From Erysipelotrichaceae bacterium (lineage in GTDB: Bacteria > Bacillota_I > Bacilli_A > Erysipelotrichales > Erysipelotrichaceae): DNA of 35,313 nt. The position numbers were made by a program, and so were the translations under genes. Below the pieces are notes generated by a model. That model was not told the origin of the DNA, did not search any database, and saw only the letters and a program-made list of their open reading frames with translations. The stretch is taken from the NCBI GenBank assembly GCA_029974225.1, contig JARKSP010000027.1, positions 1-35,313 on the forward strand, read 5' to 3'. The stretch's first letter is position 1, and every line of letters starts with the position of its first letter. Below are positions 6,545-17,061 of the stretch, in pieces.

Positions 6545-7831
6545 TTATTGCTTAGGCAGGACAGCTTCTTTCCCGCCCATATATGGCTGCAATGCTTTAG
6601 GTATGCTTATAGAACCATCTTCATTTAAGTTGTTTTCTAAAAAAGCAATTAGCATTCTTGGTGTAGCTACCACGGTATTGTTCAAAGTATGAGCAAAGTA
6701 CTTGTCGTTTTTACCTTGAACTCTGATTCCCAGTCTTCTTGCCTGAGCATCAGTCAGATTAGAACAGGAACAAACTTCAAAGAACTTCTGTTGTCTTGGA
6801 GACCAGGCTTCAATATCGCAGCTTCTATACTTCAAATCCGCTAAATCACCAGTACAGCAAACCAGCTGTCTTGCCGGTATGTCTAATGTCTGCAGGATTT
6901 CAACAGAATACTTCCACATTTTTTCGTACCACAGATCGCTTTCTTCAGGTTTACAGATAACGATCATTTCCTGCTTTTCAAACTGATGAACTCGATAGAC
7001 TCCTCTTTCTTCAATGCCGTGGGCACCCACTTCTTTTCTAAAACAAGGAGAATAAGATGTCATAGTTATTGGCAGCTGTTCTTCTTTGAGGATCTGATCT
7101 TTGTATTTGGCAATCATTGAATGCTCTGATGTACCAATGAGATACAGATCTTCGCCCTCGATTTTGTACATCATTCCTTCTTTTTCAGCAAAAGACATAA
7201 CTCCATCTACAGCGCTTCCTCTTATCATAAATGGGGGAATACAGTAGGTAAATCCTTTTTCAATCATAAAATCCCTGGCATAGGCTAAAACAGCTGAATG
7301 AATTCTGGCAACATCGCCCATAATATAATAAAATCCTGCCCCTGACACTCTTCCTGCTGCATCTTTATCTAATCCATCAAAACTTGACATTATTTCTGAA
7401 TGATAAGGAACTTCATAAGCCGGAACTTTTGCTTCACCAAATCTGGCCATTTCCACATTATCTTCATCGTTTCTGCCTAAAGGAACATCGTCAGCCACCA
7501 TATTAGGAATCATCATTTGGATTCTGTTTACTTCTGCATATAGCGATTCCTCTTTGTGCTCATTTTCCTTCAACTGACTGGCAATCTCCAAAACCTGTTC
7601 TCTTATTGCTTTAGCCTCTTCTTTTTTCCCCTGACCAATCAGGACGCCTATCTGTTTTGACAATTGATTTCTTTGGCTTCTCAATTCGTCATCCATAACC
7701 TTATAGCTTCTATACTGCCTGTCTAATTCTATAATTTCATCAACCAACGGCAATTTATCATCCTGAAATTTTCTTTTAATATTTGTTTTTACCAATTCTG
7801 GATTGTTTCTAATAAAATTCATATCTAGCAT
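6545..7831 (-). CDS. serS: Seryl-tRNA synthetase
   Basis: Class II synthetase that charges tRNA-Ser (and tRNA-Sec where present). The N-terminal helical arm (residues about 1-110, rich in K/E/Q heptads) is the coiled coil that grips the long variable arm of tRNA-Ser. The catalytic core shows TSEHSMI, motif 2 FRKEVGAHG and motif 3 with TPRMLIAFLEN. I choose ATG 7831 (428 residues) because GGAGGAAAGAGT precedes it and the protein then starts MLDMNFIRNNPE as in other SerRS; the open frame extends ten codons upstream into the T-box terminator. Motif wording (GAHGIEERGVYRVHQFEKQEM, LNNTVVATPR) differs from the E. coli/Bacillus type. It is controlled by the serine T-box leader upstream. Confidence 0.96.
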   Translation of the reverse strand: MLDMNFIRNNPELVKTNIKRKFQDDKLPLVDEIIELDRQYRSYKVMDDELRSQRNQLSKQIGVLIGQGKKEEAKAIREQVLEIASQLKENEHKEESLYAEVNRIQMMIPNMVADDVPLGRNDEDNVEMARFGEAKVPAYEVPYHSEIMSSFDGLDKDAAGRVSGAGFYYIMGDVARIHSAVLAYARDFMIEKGFTYCIPPFMIRGSAVDGVMSFAEKEGMMYKIEGEDLYLIGTSEHSMIAKYKDQILKEEQLPITMTSYSPCFRKEVGAHGIEERGVYRVHQFEKQEMIVICKPEESDLWYEKMWKYSVEILQTLDIPARQLVCCTGDLADLKYRSCDIEAWSPRQQKFFEVCSCSNLTDAQARRLGIRVQGKNDKYFAHTLNNTVVATPRMLIAFLENNLNEDGSISIPKALQPYMGGKEAVLPKQ

Positions 7832-7844
7832 ACTCTTTCCTCCT

Positions 7845-8053
7845 AAAATAAAAGACATCATCCAAAGGGACGATGTCTCGTGGTGCCACCCTTCTTAATC
7901 AGCATAAAACTGATCTCTCAATTAGATAACGGTTTTAACCGGGAAGTTTTTCTTCCAGTTCCAAGATAGATTCAATGAGTTTACGTAATGTTTTTCACCA
8001 ACCAACATCTCTCTGCAACTTAACCTCATCTACTGGTTCTCTTCATTACTGTT
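7845..8053 (-). promoter_or_regulatory. T-box riboswitch leader (serine) with terminator
   Basis: The leader RNA on the minus strand has the T-box core AAGGGTGGCACCACG (complement of 7879-7893). The UGGC bulge is complementary to the GCCA end of tRNA-Ser. Stem I carries AGTAGATG and GGTTGGTGAAAA signatures. The specifier loop reads GAA-UCU-A, with the serine codon UCU at the complement of 7968-7970. The competing terminator is a 10-base-pair stem with loop CTTT (complement of 7854-7877) followed by TTTTATTTT. Uncharged tRNA-Ser should pair with the specifier and UGGC, favour the antiterminator, and raise serS transcription. Confidence 0.93.
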
Positions 8054-8059
8054 ACAAGT

Positions 8060-8088
8060 ATTATAATTTATTATGAGTCTGTATTCAA
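8060..8088 (-). promoter_or_regulatory. Promoter of T-box-serS unit
   Basis: On the minus strand TTGAAT (complement of 8083-8088) and a perfect TATAAT (complement of 8060-8065) are 17 bases apart. Transcription should begin close to 8053, just upstream of stem I of the T-box. The promoter lies immediately after the gyrA stop codon and I see no terminator for gyrA before it, so some read-through into the T-box is possible. Confidence 0.75.
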
Positions 8089-8092
8089 CTTT

Positions 8093-10636
8093 TTAGTTTT
8101 CTTCTTCTAATAATTCTGTTTTCAACTCTCTGTTTTCTGTTTTTTCCGGCTTTTCTATACCGTTTGTTTCTTCCTCTTCGTGTTCAACAACTGTTACAGC
8201 AGCCAGTTTAGAATTATCTACATTAATTAGTTTCACCCCTTGGGTATTTCGACCATAAATAGCTACAGTATCTAATGAAATCCTGATTATCGTTCCATCA
8301 TCACTCATCAACAGTGCGTCCTCATCCCCGTTAACAGCTTTTAAACACATCAGTTTGCCATTCTTTTCGGTAATGTTGATGGTAGCAACCCCTTTCCCGC
8401 CTCTGTTTGTTTTTCGATACTCATCTATCAGTGTTTTCTTGCCATAGCCATTTTCAGTGATAGATAGAATATACTGCCCTGAGGCACTGGTTGCTATTCC
8501 AACGACTTTACCGCCATCAGTATCAAATCCCTTGACACCTGAAGCGTTGCGGCCCATTGGTCGAACATCGTTTTCATTAAATCTGATTGCCTTGCCGTTA
8601 TCTCCGGCAATAATAATCTCATCTTCTCCAGAAGTTACCTGAACACCGAACAGTTCATCGTCTTCTCTAAGTGTGACCGCAATTTTTCCTGTCTGTCTGA
8701 TTGAGATAAATTCTGGCAGTGCAACTCTTTTTATCAGACCGTTTCTGGTGACAAAGCATAAATACTTATGCTCTAAGTCTTCATCTGGAGTAATGCCTAC
8801 CAGTGCTCTTACTTTTTCGTTTTCACTTAAATTCAATAGATTGACTACCGGCATACCTTTTGCTGTTCTGCCCGCTGAAGGAACATTATATCCCTTTATA
8901 CGATAAACCTTTCCAAAATTGGTAAACAGCAATAAGTCATCATGAGTTGACATGATAATCATTTCATCAACAATGTCATCACTGTTCAATCCCATTCCTT
9001 TGATACCTTTTCCACCTCTGTTTTGAGTTTTATAAGTATCGACTGTTGTTCTTTTGATGTAATCGTTATGGGTGATTGAAATAACAACTTCCTCAACCGG
9101 AATCAGTGACTCATCATCGATATCGCCTTCTGATTCATTAATCTCCGTTTTTCTTTCATCGCCAAATTTAGCCTTGACCTCATTCAGTTCATTTTTAATA
9201 ATCTCTAATACTCTTTCCTGGCGATTGAGAATATCTCTTAAATCCGCAATTTGGACTAGCAGTTCATTATACTCATCTTCAATTCTCTGCCTTTGAAGAC
9301 CGGTCAGCCTTCTCATCTGCATATCTAAAATTGACTTGCCCTGAATTTCCGATAATCCAAATCTTTCCATCAGTCGGTTTAAAGCTACATCATCATTTGA
9401 ACTGGTCTTAATAATATCGACTATTTCATCAATGTGGTCAATCGCAATTCTTAATCCTTCCAGAATATGAGCTCTATCCAAAGCTTTATTTAAATCAAAT
9501 CTTGTTTTTCTGGTTACTACATCTATCTGATGATCTAAATAAACCTGAAACAACTCCTTAATCGACAAAACTCTTGGAGCATTATCAACTAAAGCTAGCA
9601 TATTTATACCATAAGAAATCTGAAGCTGTGTTTTACGATACAGCTGATTTAACAGAACTTCTGGCTGAACATCTTTTCGACATTCGATAATAATCTTAAT
9701 GCCGTCCATGTTTGATTCATCAACAGTATTGGTAATGCCTTCAATTTCTTTGTCTTTAGCTAAATCAATAATTTTGCGATAAAGGTTTAATTTATTAACT
9801 CCATACGGCAACTCAGTGATAATAATTTCATGTTTTCCGTTTTCCAGTTCTTTTATATCCGCTTTGGAACGAATATAAATGGTTCCTTTACCGGTTTCAT
9901 AAGCTTTCTTGATACCGCTTCTGCCTAAAATAATACCTCCTGTAGGAAAATCAGGACCAGGAATATAATTGTCCATTAATTCAATAACCGGAATATCAGG
10001 GTCATCAATTAAAGCATTCAAAGCATCAATTGTCTCACTTAAATTGTGCGGAGGCATATTGGTTGCCATACCAACTGCAATTCCAGTGGTTCCATTAACC
10101 AGCAGGTTAGGGAACTTGGCCGGTAAAACTACCGGTTCTCTTTCTTCTCCGTCGTAGTTATCCGCAAAATCAACAGTATCCTTCTGAATATCTTTTAACA
10201 TTTCCATTGAAAGTTTTGACATTCTGGCTTCGGTATAACGTTGAGCCGCCGCGCTGTCGCCATCTACTGAGCCAAAGTTGCCGTGACCATCGACTAGAGG
10301 GTAGCGATATGAAAACGGCTGAGCCATTCTTACCATAGCTTCATAAATTGAGCTGTCGCCATGAGGGTGATATTTACCCATAACTTCACCAACAATACGG
10401 GCACTCTTTTTATAAGCTGTGTTGGCATAATTCCCTAAACCATGCATTCCATATAAAATTCTTCTTTGAACCGGTTTCATACCGTCTTTTGCATCTGGCA
10501 GAGCTCTGGCTACAATAACGCTCATAGCATAATCTAAAAACGAACTTTTTACTTCAGTAGAAATATTTATGTATTCTATATTGTCATAAACGTTTTCTTC
10601 ATCATTTTCAATTACTGTTTCTTTTTCTTTTTCCAT
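8093..10636 (-). CDS. gyrA: DNA gyrase subunit A
   Basis: Breakage-reunion subunit of the A2B2 gyrase that adds negative supercoils. The active-site tyrosine is Y134 ([10 protein letters not shown]). The quinolone region reads [12 protein letters not shown], so the positions matching E. coli Ser83 and Asp87 are Ser95 and Glu99, the usual unmutated Gram-positive state. The GyrA box needed for DNA wrapping is present as [10 protein letters not shown] in the C-terminal beta-pinwheel, which separates it from ParC. The 847 residues end in a glutamate-rich tail of about 40 residues. An AAGGAG site precedes ATG 10636, 12 bases after the gyrB stop, so gyrB-gyrA are co-transcribed. Identification is secure. 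Confidence 0.98.
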   Translation of the reverse strand: MEKEKETVIENDEENVYDNIEYINISTEVKSSFLDYAMSVIVARALPDAKDGMKPVQRRILYGMHGLGNYANTAYKKSARIVGEVMGKYHPHGDSSIYEAMVRMAQPFSYRYPLVDGHGNFGSVDGDSAAAQRYTEARMSKLSMEMLKDIQKDTVDFADNYDGEEREPVVLPAKFPNLLVNGTTGIAVGMATNMPPHNLSETIDALNALIDDPDIPVIELMDNYIPGPDFPTGGIILGRSGIKKAYETGKGTIYIRSKADIKELENGKHEIIITELPYGVNKLNLYRKIIDLAKDKEIEGITNTVDESNMDGIKIIIECRKDVQPEVLLNQLYRKTQLQISYGINMLALVDNAPRVLSIKELFQVYLDHQIDVVTRKTRFDLNKALDRAHILEGLRIAIDHIDEIVDIIKTSSNDDVALNRLMERFGLSEIQGKSILDMQMRRLTGLQRQRIEDEYNELLVQIADLRDILNRQERVLEIIKNELNEVKAKFGDERKTEINESEGDIDDESLIPVEEVVISITHNDYIKRTTVDTYKTQNRGGKGIKGMGLNSDDIVDEMIIMSTHDDLLLFTNFGKVYRIKGYNVPSAGRTAKGMPVVNLLNLSENEKVRALVGITPDEDLEHKYLCFVTRNGLIKRVALPEFISIRQTGKIAVTLREDDELFGVQVTSGEDEIIIAGDNGKAIRFNENDVRPMGRNASGVKGFDTDGGKVVGIATSASGQYILSITENGYGKKTLIDEYRKTNRGGKGVATINITEKNGKLMCLKAVNGDEDALLMSDDGTIIRISLDTVAIYGRNTQGVKLINVDNSKLAAVTVVEHEEEETNGIEKPEKTENRELKTELLEEEN

Positions 10637-10648
10637 GATTTTCTCCTT

Positions 10649-13672
<3,024 letters not shown>

Positions 13673-13673
<1 letters not shown>

Positions 13674-13876
13674 CACTTTACCTCATACTTTTTATTTTCT
13701 ATTTCAACAGTAGAACCAGGATAAATCTTTCTTCCTCTTCTGTTCTCTTCTATTCCATCAACTTTAATCTTCAACTTTTTAACTGCTATTTTGGCTTCTC
13801 CTCCTGAAGATATCCAATCCGTCAGCTTTAAAAGCTGCTGTAACTCAATATACTCAGTATTAATTTTCACAATCAT
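13673..13876 (-). CDS. yaaA: S4-domain RNA-binding protein YaaA (RlbA)
   Basis: A 67-residue protein made of little more than an S4 RNA-binding domain (LQQLLKLTDWISSGGEAKIAV, then VDGIEENRRGRKIYPGSTVEI), the conserved companion of recF in Firmicutes. Relatives are linked to ribosome biogenesis; the exact RNA target is not known from the sequence. I choose the ATG at 13876, which follows an AAGGAG site by seven bases; the open frame extends ten codons further to a GTG that lacks one. It is the first gene of the yaaA-recF-gyrB-gyrA operon. Confidence 0.92.
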
Positions 13877-13901
13877 ACAAGGTCTCCTTAAAACACAAAG
13901 C

Positions 13902-13918
13902 AACACCTATATTATAAC
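13902..13918 (-). promoter_or_regulatory. Promoter of yaaA-recF-gyrB-gyrA operon
   Basis: On the minus strand an extended -10 element TGTTATAAT lies about 30 bases before the yaaA ATG. The -35 position is A-rich and poor, so the TG extension probably compensates. The dnaN terminator just upstream isolates this unit from dnaA-dnaN transcription. The remaining 125 bases up to dnaN are AT-rich and show nothing else. Confidence 0.6.
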
Positions 13919-14041
13919 ACAAAAAAATGGTTTTTCCTTATTTAAATAGCCTACAATAATTATTTTAATAAAATAATAGTTTATATACAAAAATTGAAAA
14001 ATCACTCAAAATGTCTTAAATTGCCTTATATGGAAAAATCG

Positions 14042-14066
14042 AAAAAAAAAGACCTTTTGGTCTTTA
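14042..14066 (-). terminator. Terminator of dnaA-dnaN
   Basis: On the minus strand AAAGACC pairs with GGTCTTT around an AAAA loop and is followed by a run of T. The stem begins directly after the dnaN stop codon, so dnaN transcription should end here. Confidence 0.9.
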
Positions 14067-15179
14067 GTTATAAGTTTTAATAGGAAGTACTAATTGCAGT
14101 ACATTCTGATCATCAACTGATTTTAATATGAATGGTTTCATATTTCCGCTAAATGAAATTTTAACATGGAAAGCATTTAAAACTCTTATTGCATCATAAA
14201 CATAATTTCCCTTGAAAGAAATGTTTAATGGATTACCAATATATTCAATCGGAGTTACTCTTTCTTCAGAAACCACATCATTGCTTCTGGAAGTGATAAC
14301 AATTTCATCTTCAGACATCTGCATTCTTACCAGATAAATACCTTCATTTTTAATAAAACTGGCTCTATCCAGTGCATTTAAAAGATCTCTGGCATCTACT
14401 AATAATTCATAGCTGAATTCAGAAGGAATCAATCTGCTGGTTTCTGGATATAAACCATCAATCAGTCTTGTCTGAACCAGAATATTATTGATAATAAACA
14501 ATACCTTTTTATCACTTAATGAAATTGTAATATCATTATCAGTATTTATGATTCTAGATACATCCTGAAGACTTTTAGCAGGAATAGTAATATTAAAATT
14601 GTGATTATTATTTAAAACAATTCTTTTTTGTGCTAATCGATATGAGTCTGTCGCAACACAGGTTAAAACATTACCCAGACAGTTAAAATTAACACCCGTT
14701 AAAACTGGTCTTGTTTCTTTTTCACTGGTCGCAAAGCAGGTCTGATAAATAATGTTTTTTAAGACATCGGCTTCCAGTTCAAAAGATTCAGCAGGTTGAG
14801 AAAAATCAATTACCGGATAGTTTTCTGATTTGATTCCGTTTAATTCGAAGTTTACCTGTAAACCTCTAATGTTAGTTAAACATCCATCAATAGTTTCTAC
14901 TTCAACAATTTCAGCATCAATTTTTCTAATCATATCCGATAAATATTTACCATCCAGCAGGACATCACCTTCTTCAAAGATTGTTAAATTTGATGTTTCA
15001 TCACTAAAAATTGATGTCTGGATTGAAATATCACCATCTGAAGCTGTCATTTGAATATAATTATCCTTTACTGATAATTTAATATTATGAAGCACAGGTA
15101 AAGGTGAATTCAGGGAAACTGCTCTAGAAACAATGTTGATATTGTCTAAGAATGCTTTTTTGTTAATCTTGAAGTACAT
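14064..15179 (-). CDS. dnaN: DNA polymerase III beta sliding clamp
   Basis: Ring-shaped processivity clamp loaded by DnaX-containing clamp loader. The 371-residue product has the three-fold repeat architecture: N-terminal ALDNINIVSRAVS-like start, a middle ATSEKETRPVLTGVNF segment (typical of beta clamps) and the C-terminal end QLVLPIKTYN, which is the family's terminal strand. AAGGAGG lies six bases upstream of ATG 15179. It follows dnaA by 137 bases; that gap contains two DnaA boxes and a possible promoter, so dnaN may have its own start as well as read-through from dnaA. Confidence 0.97.
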   Translation of the reverse strand: MYFKINKKAFLDNINIVSRAVSLNSPLPVLHNIKLSVKDNYIQMTASDGDISIQTSIFSDETSNLTIFEEGDVLLDGKYLSDMIRKIDAEIVEVETIDGCLTNIRGLQVNFELNGIKSENYPVIDFSQPAESFELEADVLKNIIYQTCFATSEKETRPVLTGVNFNCLGNVLTCVATDSYRLAQKRIVLNNNHNFNITIPAKSLQDVSRIINTDNDITISLSDKKVLFIINNILVQTRLIDGLYPETSRLIPSEFSYELLVDARDLLNALDRASFIKNEGIYLVRMQMSEDEIVITSRSNDVVSEERVTPIEYIGNPLNISFKGNYVYDAIRVLNAFHVKISFSGNMKPFILKSVDDQNVLQLVLPIKTYN

Positions 15180-15180
15180 G

Positions 15181-15240
15181 GTATCCTCCTTATAGTAATT
15201 AAGATAAATATAATTAATACTTATGTGGAAAAGTGGATAA
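15181..15240. other. dnaA-dnaN DnaA-box pair with AT-rich stretch
   Basis: The plus strand carries TGTGGAAAAGTGGATAA at 15224-15240: two DnaA boxes on the minus strand (TTTTCCACA and TTATCCACT, each one base from consensus) that share one base. Toward dnaN, 15190-15222 is almost pure A/T and could be the melting region, as in the Bacillus dnaA-dnaN half-origin. I do not see a clear DnaA-trio array, so the unwinding role is a guess. Confidence 0.65.
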
Positions 15241-15263
15241 ATTCAGAAAACCCTTTTTCTCTA

Positions 15264-15291
15264 AGTACATTTTAACATTTTTTAATGTCAA
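15264..15291 (-). promoter_or_regulatory. Possible dnaN promoter
   Basis: On the minus strand a perfect TTGACA (complement of 15286-15291) is followed after 16 bases by TGTACT (complement of 15264-15269), a four-of-six match to the -10 consensus. Transcription would start near 15257, just before the DnaA-box pair. Confidence 0.45.
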
Positions 15292-15316
15292 TTTGAATAG
15301 AATAATATGTTAATAA

Positions 15317-16660
15317 CTATTTAGTGAATATTTTCTCAATGTCACTAATAATTTTTCGATACATTTCATTTTCCTTTAATAGTCTTTCTATCTTCTCAAA
15401 AGCTGAAAGAACAGTTGTATGATCTCTTCCACCAAAATCATCGCCTATTTTTTCATAAGAATTATCTAAATGAATTCGACATAGATACATTGCCACATGT
15501 CTGGCAGTAGTAATATTCTTGGTTCTGCTTTTAGAAACAAGCTGTTTTTCAGTTAAACTGTAATAATCAGCGACAGCCTTGATAATTACTTTTGAAGAAA
15601 GTTCAGCATGACTATAGGAAGTAAACTGTAACTTATCTTTGAAAGCCTCTAGTGCTAAAGGCAGATCAATTTTCTGACCTTTAGAGAAGTTGATAGAATA
15701 AAATAAAAGTCTATTTAAGGCACCTTCTAGATTTCTAACATCAGTAGAAAAGTTTTTAGCAATAAAGGAAATTACATCACAATCAATGGAAGATTTATCA
15801 AGATGATGATTTTTAAGTTTTAATTCCAGAATTTTAACTGCTGTTTCAAACTCCAGGGAAGAAATTGTAACTGATAAACCTTGAGAAAAACGGGTTTTCA
15901 AGCGTTCTTCGATATCTTTTATCTGAACAGGAGGTCGATCAGAGGTTAAAACCACCTGTTTTCGATTATTAAACAGCTCATTATAGATAGTAAAGAAAAT
16001 TTCATTTGATTTCTGCTTACCAGATAAAAACTGAATGTCATCCACAAGCAGGATATCGACAGAATTTAATTGATTTTTATATTCTTCAATTGTATTATCG
16101 CGTAAAGATTTGCCAACTTCTTTAACAAAATCTAAACTGGTAATATATAAAACCTTTTTATCGTAATTATTCTGTTTAACATAGTTACCAATTGCGTGCA
16201 GCAAATGAGTTTTTCCCAGACCAGAATCACCATAGATAACTAAAGGATTGAAAAATTTTTCTCCTGGCTGCATAGCACAGGTTAAAGCTGCCATTTTAGC
16301 TTCCTTATTACTGGGTCCTTCAATAAAGTTATCAAACGAAAAATCAGGCAATAAATTGTCAGATAAATCTTTGGTGATAGTATCAATAATATATTTTTTC
16401 CGATAATCGTCGGTAGTCTCAATAACACAAGAGACATTCTGGTTCAAGAGAACTAAAAAACTATCATTAATTTCGGTTATTACATCAGATAACATAGCTT
16501 TATTGAAAACATAGGGAGTTACAATAATAGCATCATTTTCATCCAAATGAACAAGCTCGGATTCATCAAAATAATCAATATATGTAGACTTGCTTTTTTC
16601 ACGCAGTCTTTCATAAATTTTATCTTTCAACTGTTTATAAACGATATTCAAACTATACAT
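15317..16660 (-). CDS. dnaA: Chromosomal replication initiator DnaA
   Basis: AAA+ initiator that binds the DnaA boxes and melts the origin. Walker A is GDSGLGKTHLLHAIGN, Walker B DILLVDDIQFLSGK, and the domain IV signature is GDDFGGRDHTTVLSAFEKI, which reads TTATCCACA boxes. Domains I and II (first about 110 residues) are divergent and short, giving 447 residues. I choose ATG 16660 because GAG lies eight bases upstream; an in-frame GTG at 16669 sits too close to the site. Upstream is the box-rich origin, and a degenerate box lies between the promoter elements, so self-repression is likely. Confidence 0.98.
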   Translation of the reverse strand: MYSLNIVYKQLKDKIYERLREKSKSTYIDYFDESELVHLDENDAIIVTPYVFNKAMLSDVITEINDSFLVLLNQNVSCVIETTDDYRKKYIIDTITKDLSDNLLPDFSFDNFIEGPSNKEAKMAALTCAMQPGEKFFNPLVIYGDSGLGKTHLLHAIGNYVKQNNYDKKVLYITSLDFVKEVGKSLRDNTIEEYKNQLNSVDILLVDDIQFLSGKQKSNEIFFTIYNELFNNRKQVVLTSDRPPVQIKDIEERLKTRFSQGLSVTISSLEFETAVKILELKLKNHHLDKSSIDCDVISFIAKNFSTDVRNLEGALNRLLFYSINFSKGQKIDLPLALEAFKDKLQFTSYSHAELSSKVIIKAVADYYSLTEKQLVSKSRTKNITTARHVAMYLCRIHLDNSYEKIGDDFGGRDHTTVLSAFEKIERLLKENEMYRKIISDIEKIFTK

Positions 16661-16686
16661 CTTTATCACTCTTTCATTTGGGTAAT

Positions 16687-16714
16687 ATTATATTAACCTC
16701 TAAGTGGACAAAAA
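16687..16714 (-). promoter_or_regulatory. dnaA promoter
   Basis: On the minus strand TATAAT (complement of 16687-16692) lies 27 bases before the dnaA ATG, with a weak TTTTTG at the -35 position 16 bases further. Between them is a degenerate DnaA box (AGTGGACAA on the plus strand, 16703-16711). Confidence 0.55.
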
Positions 16715-16739
16715 TCTATCAATATTTTTTCCGCTAAAA

Positions 16740-16791
16740 GTTATCCACAATAAAGAAGATGTAAAAAAGATATATAAACAAAGTAAATATT
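16740..16791 (+). repeat. Origin direct repeat, copy 1
   Basis: A 52-base unit beginning GTTATCCACAATAAAGAAG, i.e. a perfect DnaA box followed by an A-rich tail. It recurs 160 bases downstream with two differences (at 16772 and 16779). Confidence 0.95.
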
Positions 16792-16899
16792 TAGTTATCC
16801 ACAATAATCCACGACTTTTATATGTGGATAAACGGTGGATAAAAACTAATAACTGTGGAAAAAGTGGATAACTTGGACTAAAATTAATAATCCACAAGA

Positions 16900-16951
16900 G
16901 TTATCCACAATAAAGAAGATGTAAAAAAGATGTATAAATAAAGTAAATATT
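16900..16951 (+). repeat. Origin direct repeat, copy 2
   Basis: Second copy of the 52-base unit, identical to copy 1 at 50 positions. The offset between copies is exactly 160 bases. Both copies start with a perfect DnaA box. Confidence 0.95.
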
Positions 16952-16970
16952 GCAATGACGCACATTTTTC

Positions 16971-17031
16971 CACAGATGTGAATAACCCTATTATCAACAT
17001 GTGGAGATATGTTGATTAAAAAACATCTGTG
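16971..17031. repeat. Nested inverted repeats at the right edge of oriC
   Basis: CACAGATGT (16971-16979) is the exact reverse complement of ACATCTGTG (17023-17031). Inside it, ATCAACAT (16993-17000) is the exact reverse complement of ATGTTGAT (17009-17016). The two share nearly the same centre. The inner right arm overlaps the -35 region of the next gene. Confidence 0.85.
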
Positions 17032-17038
17032 ATATAAT
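17012..17038 (+). promoter_or_regulatory. Promoter of the glucosaminidase-cohesin-like-htrA genes
   Basis: An extended -10 TGATATAAT has its TATAAT at 17033-17038. TTGATT at 17012-17017 is a -35 candidate with a short 15-base spacer. The TAGGAG ribosome binding site follows at 17048. Confidence 0.65.
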
Positions 17039-17061
17039 ATAAACAGATAGGAGTTTTCATT

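Larger units (their letters stand above)
16700..17031. other. Replication origin (oriC) DnaA-box cluster
   Basis: The 400 gene-free bases between dnaA and the glucosaminidase gene hold the main origin. Consensus TTATNCACA boxes are at 16741-16749, 16795-16803 and 16901-16909 (plus), and at 16823-16831 and 16977-16985 (minus). One-mismatch boxes are at 16834-16842, 16854-16862, 16863-16871, 16888-16896, 16966-16974 and 16991-16999. The strand on which most genes lie switches here, from minus on the left to plus on the right, as expected at a bidirectional origin. A 52-base duplicated unit and nested inverted repeats also lie here. Confidence 0.95.

Noticed and set aside
16700-16897. Open frame of 65 codons across oriC on the minus strand
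   Set aside because: It is built from DnaA boxes and AT-rich repeats, has no ribosome binding site and no protein-like composition.
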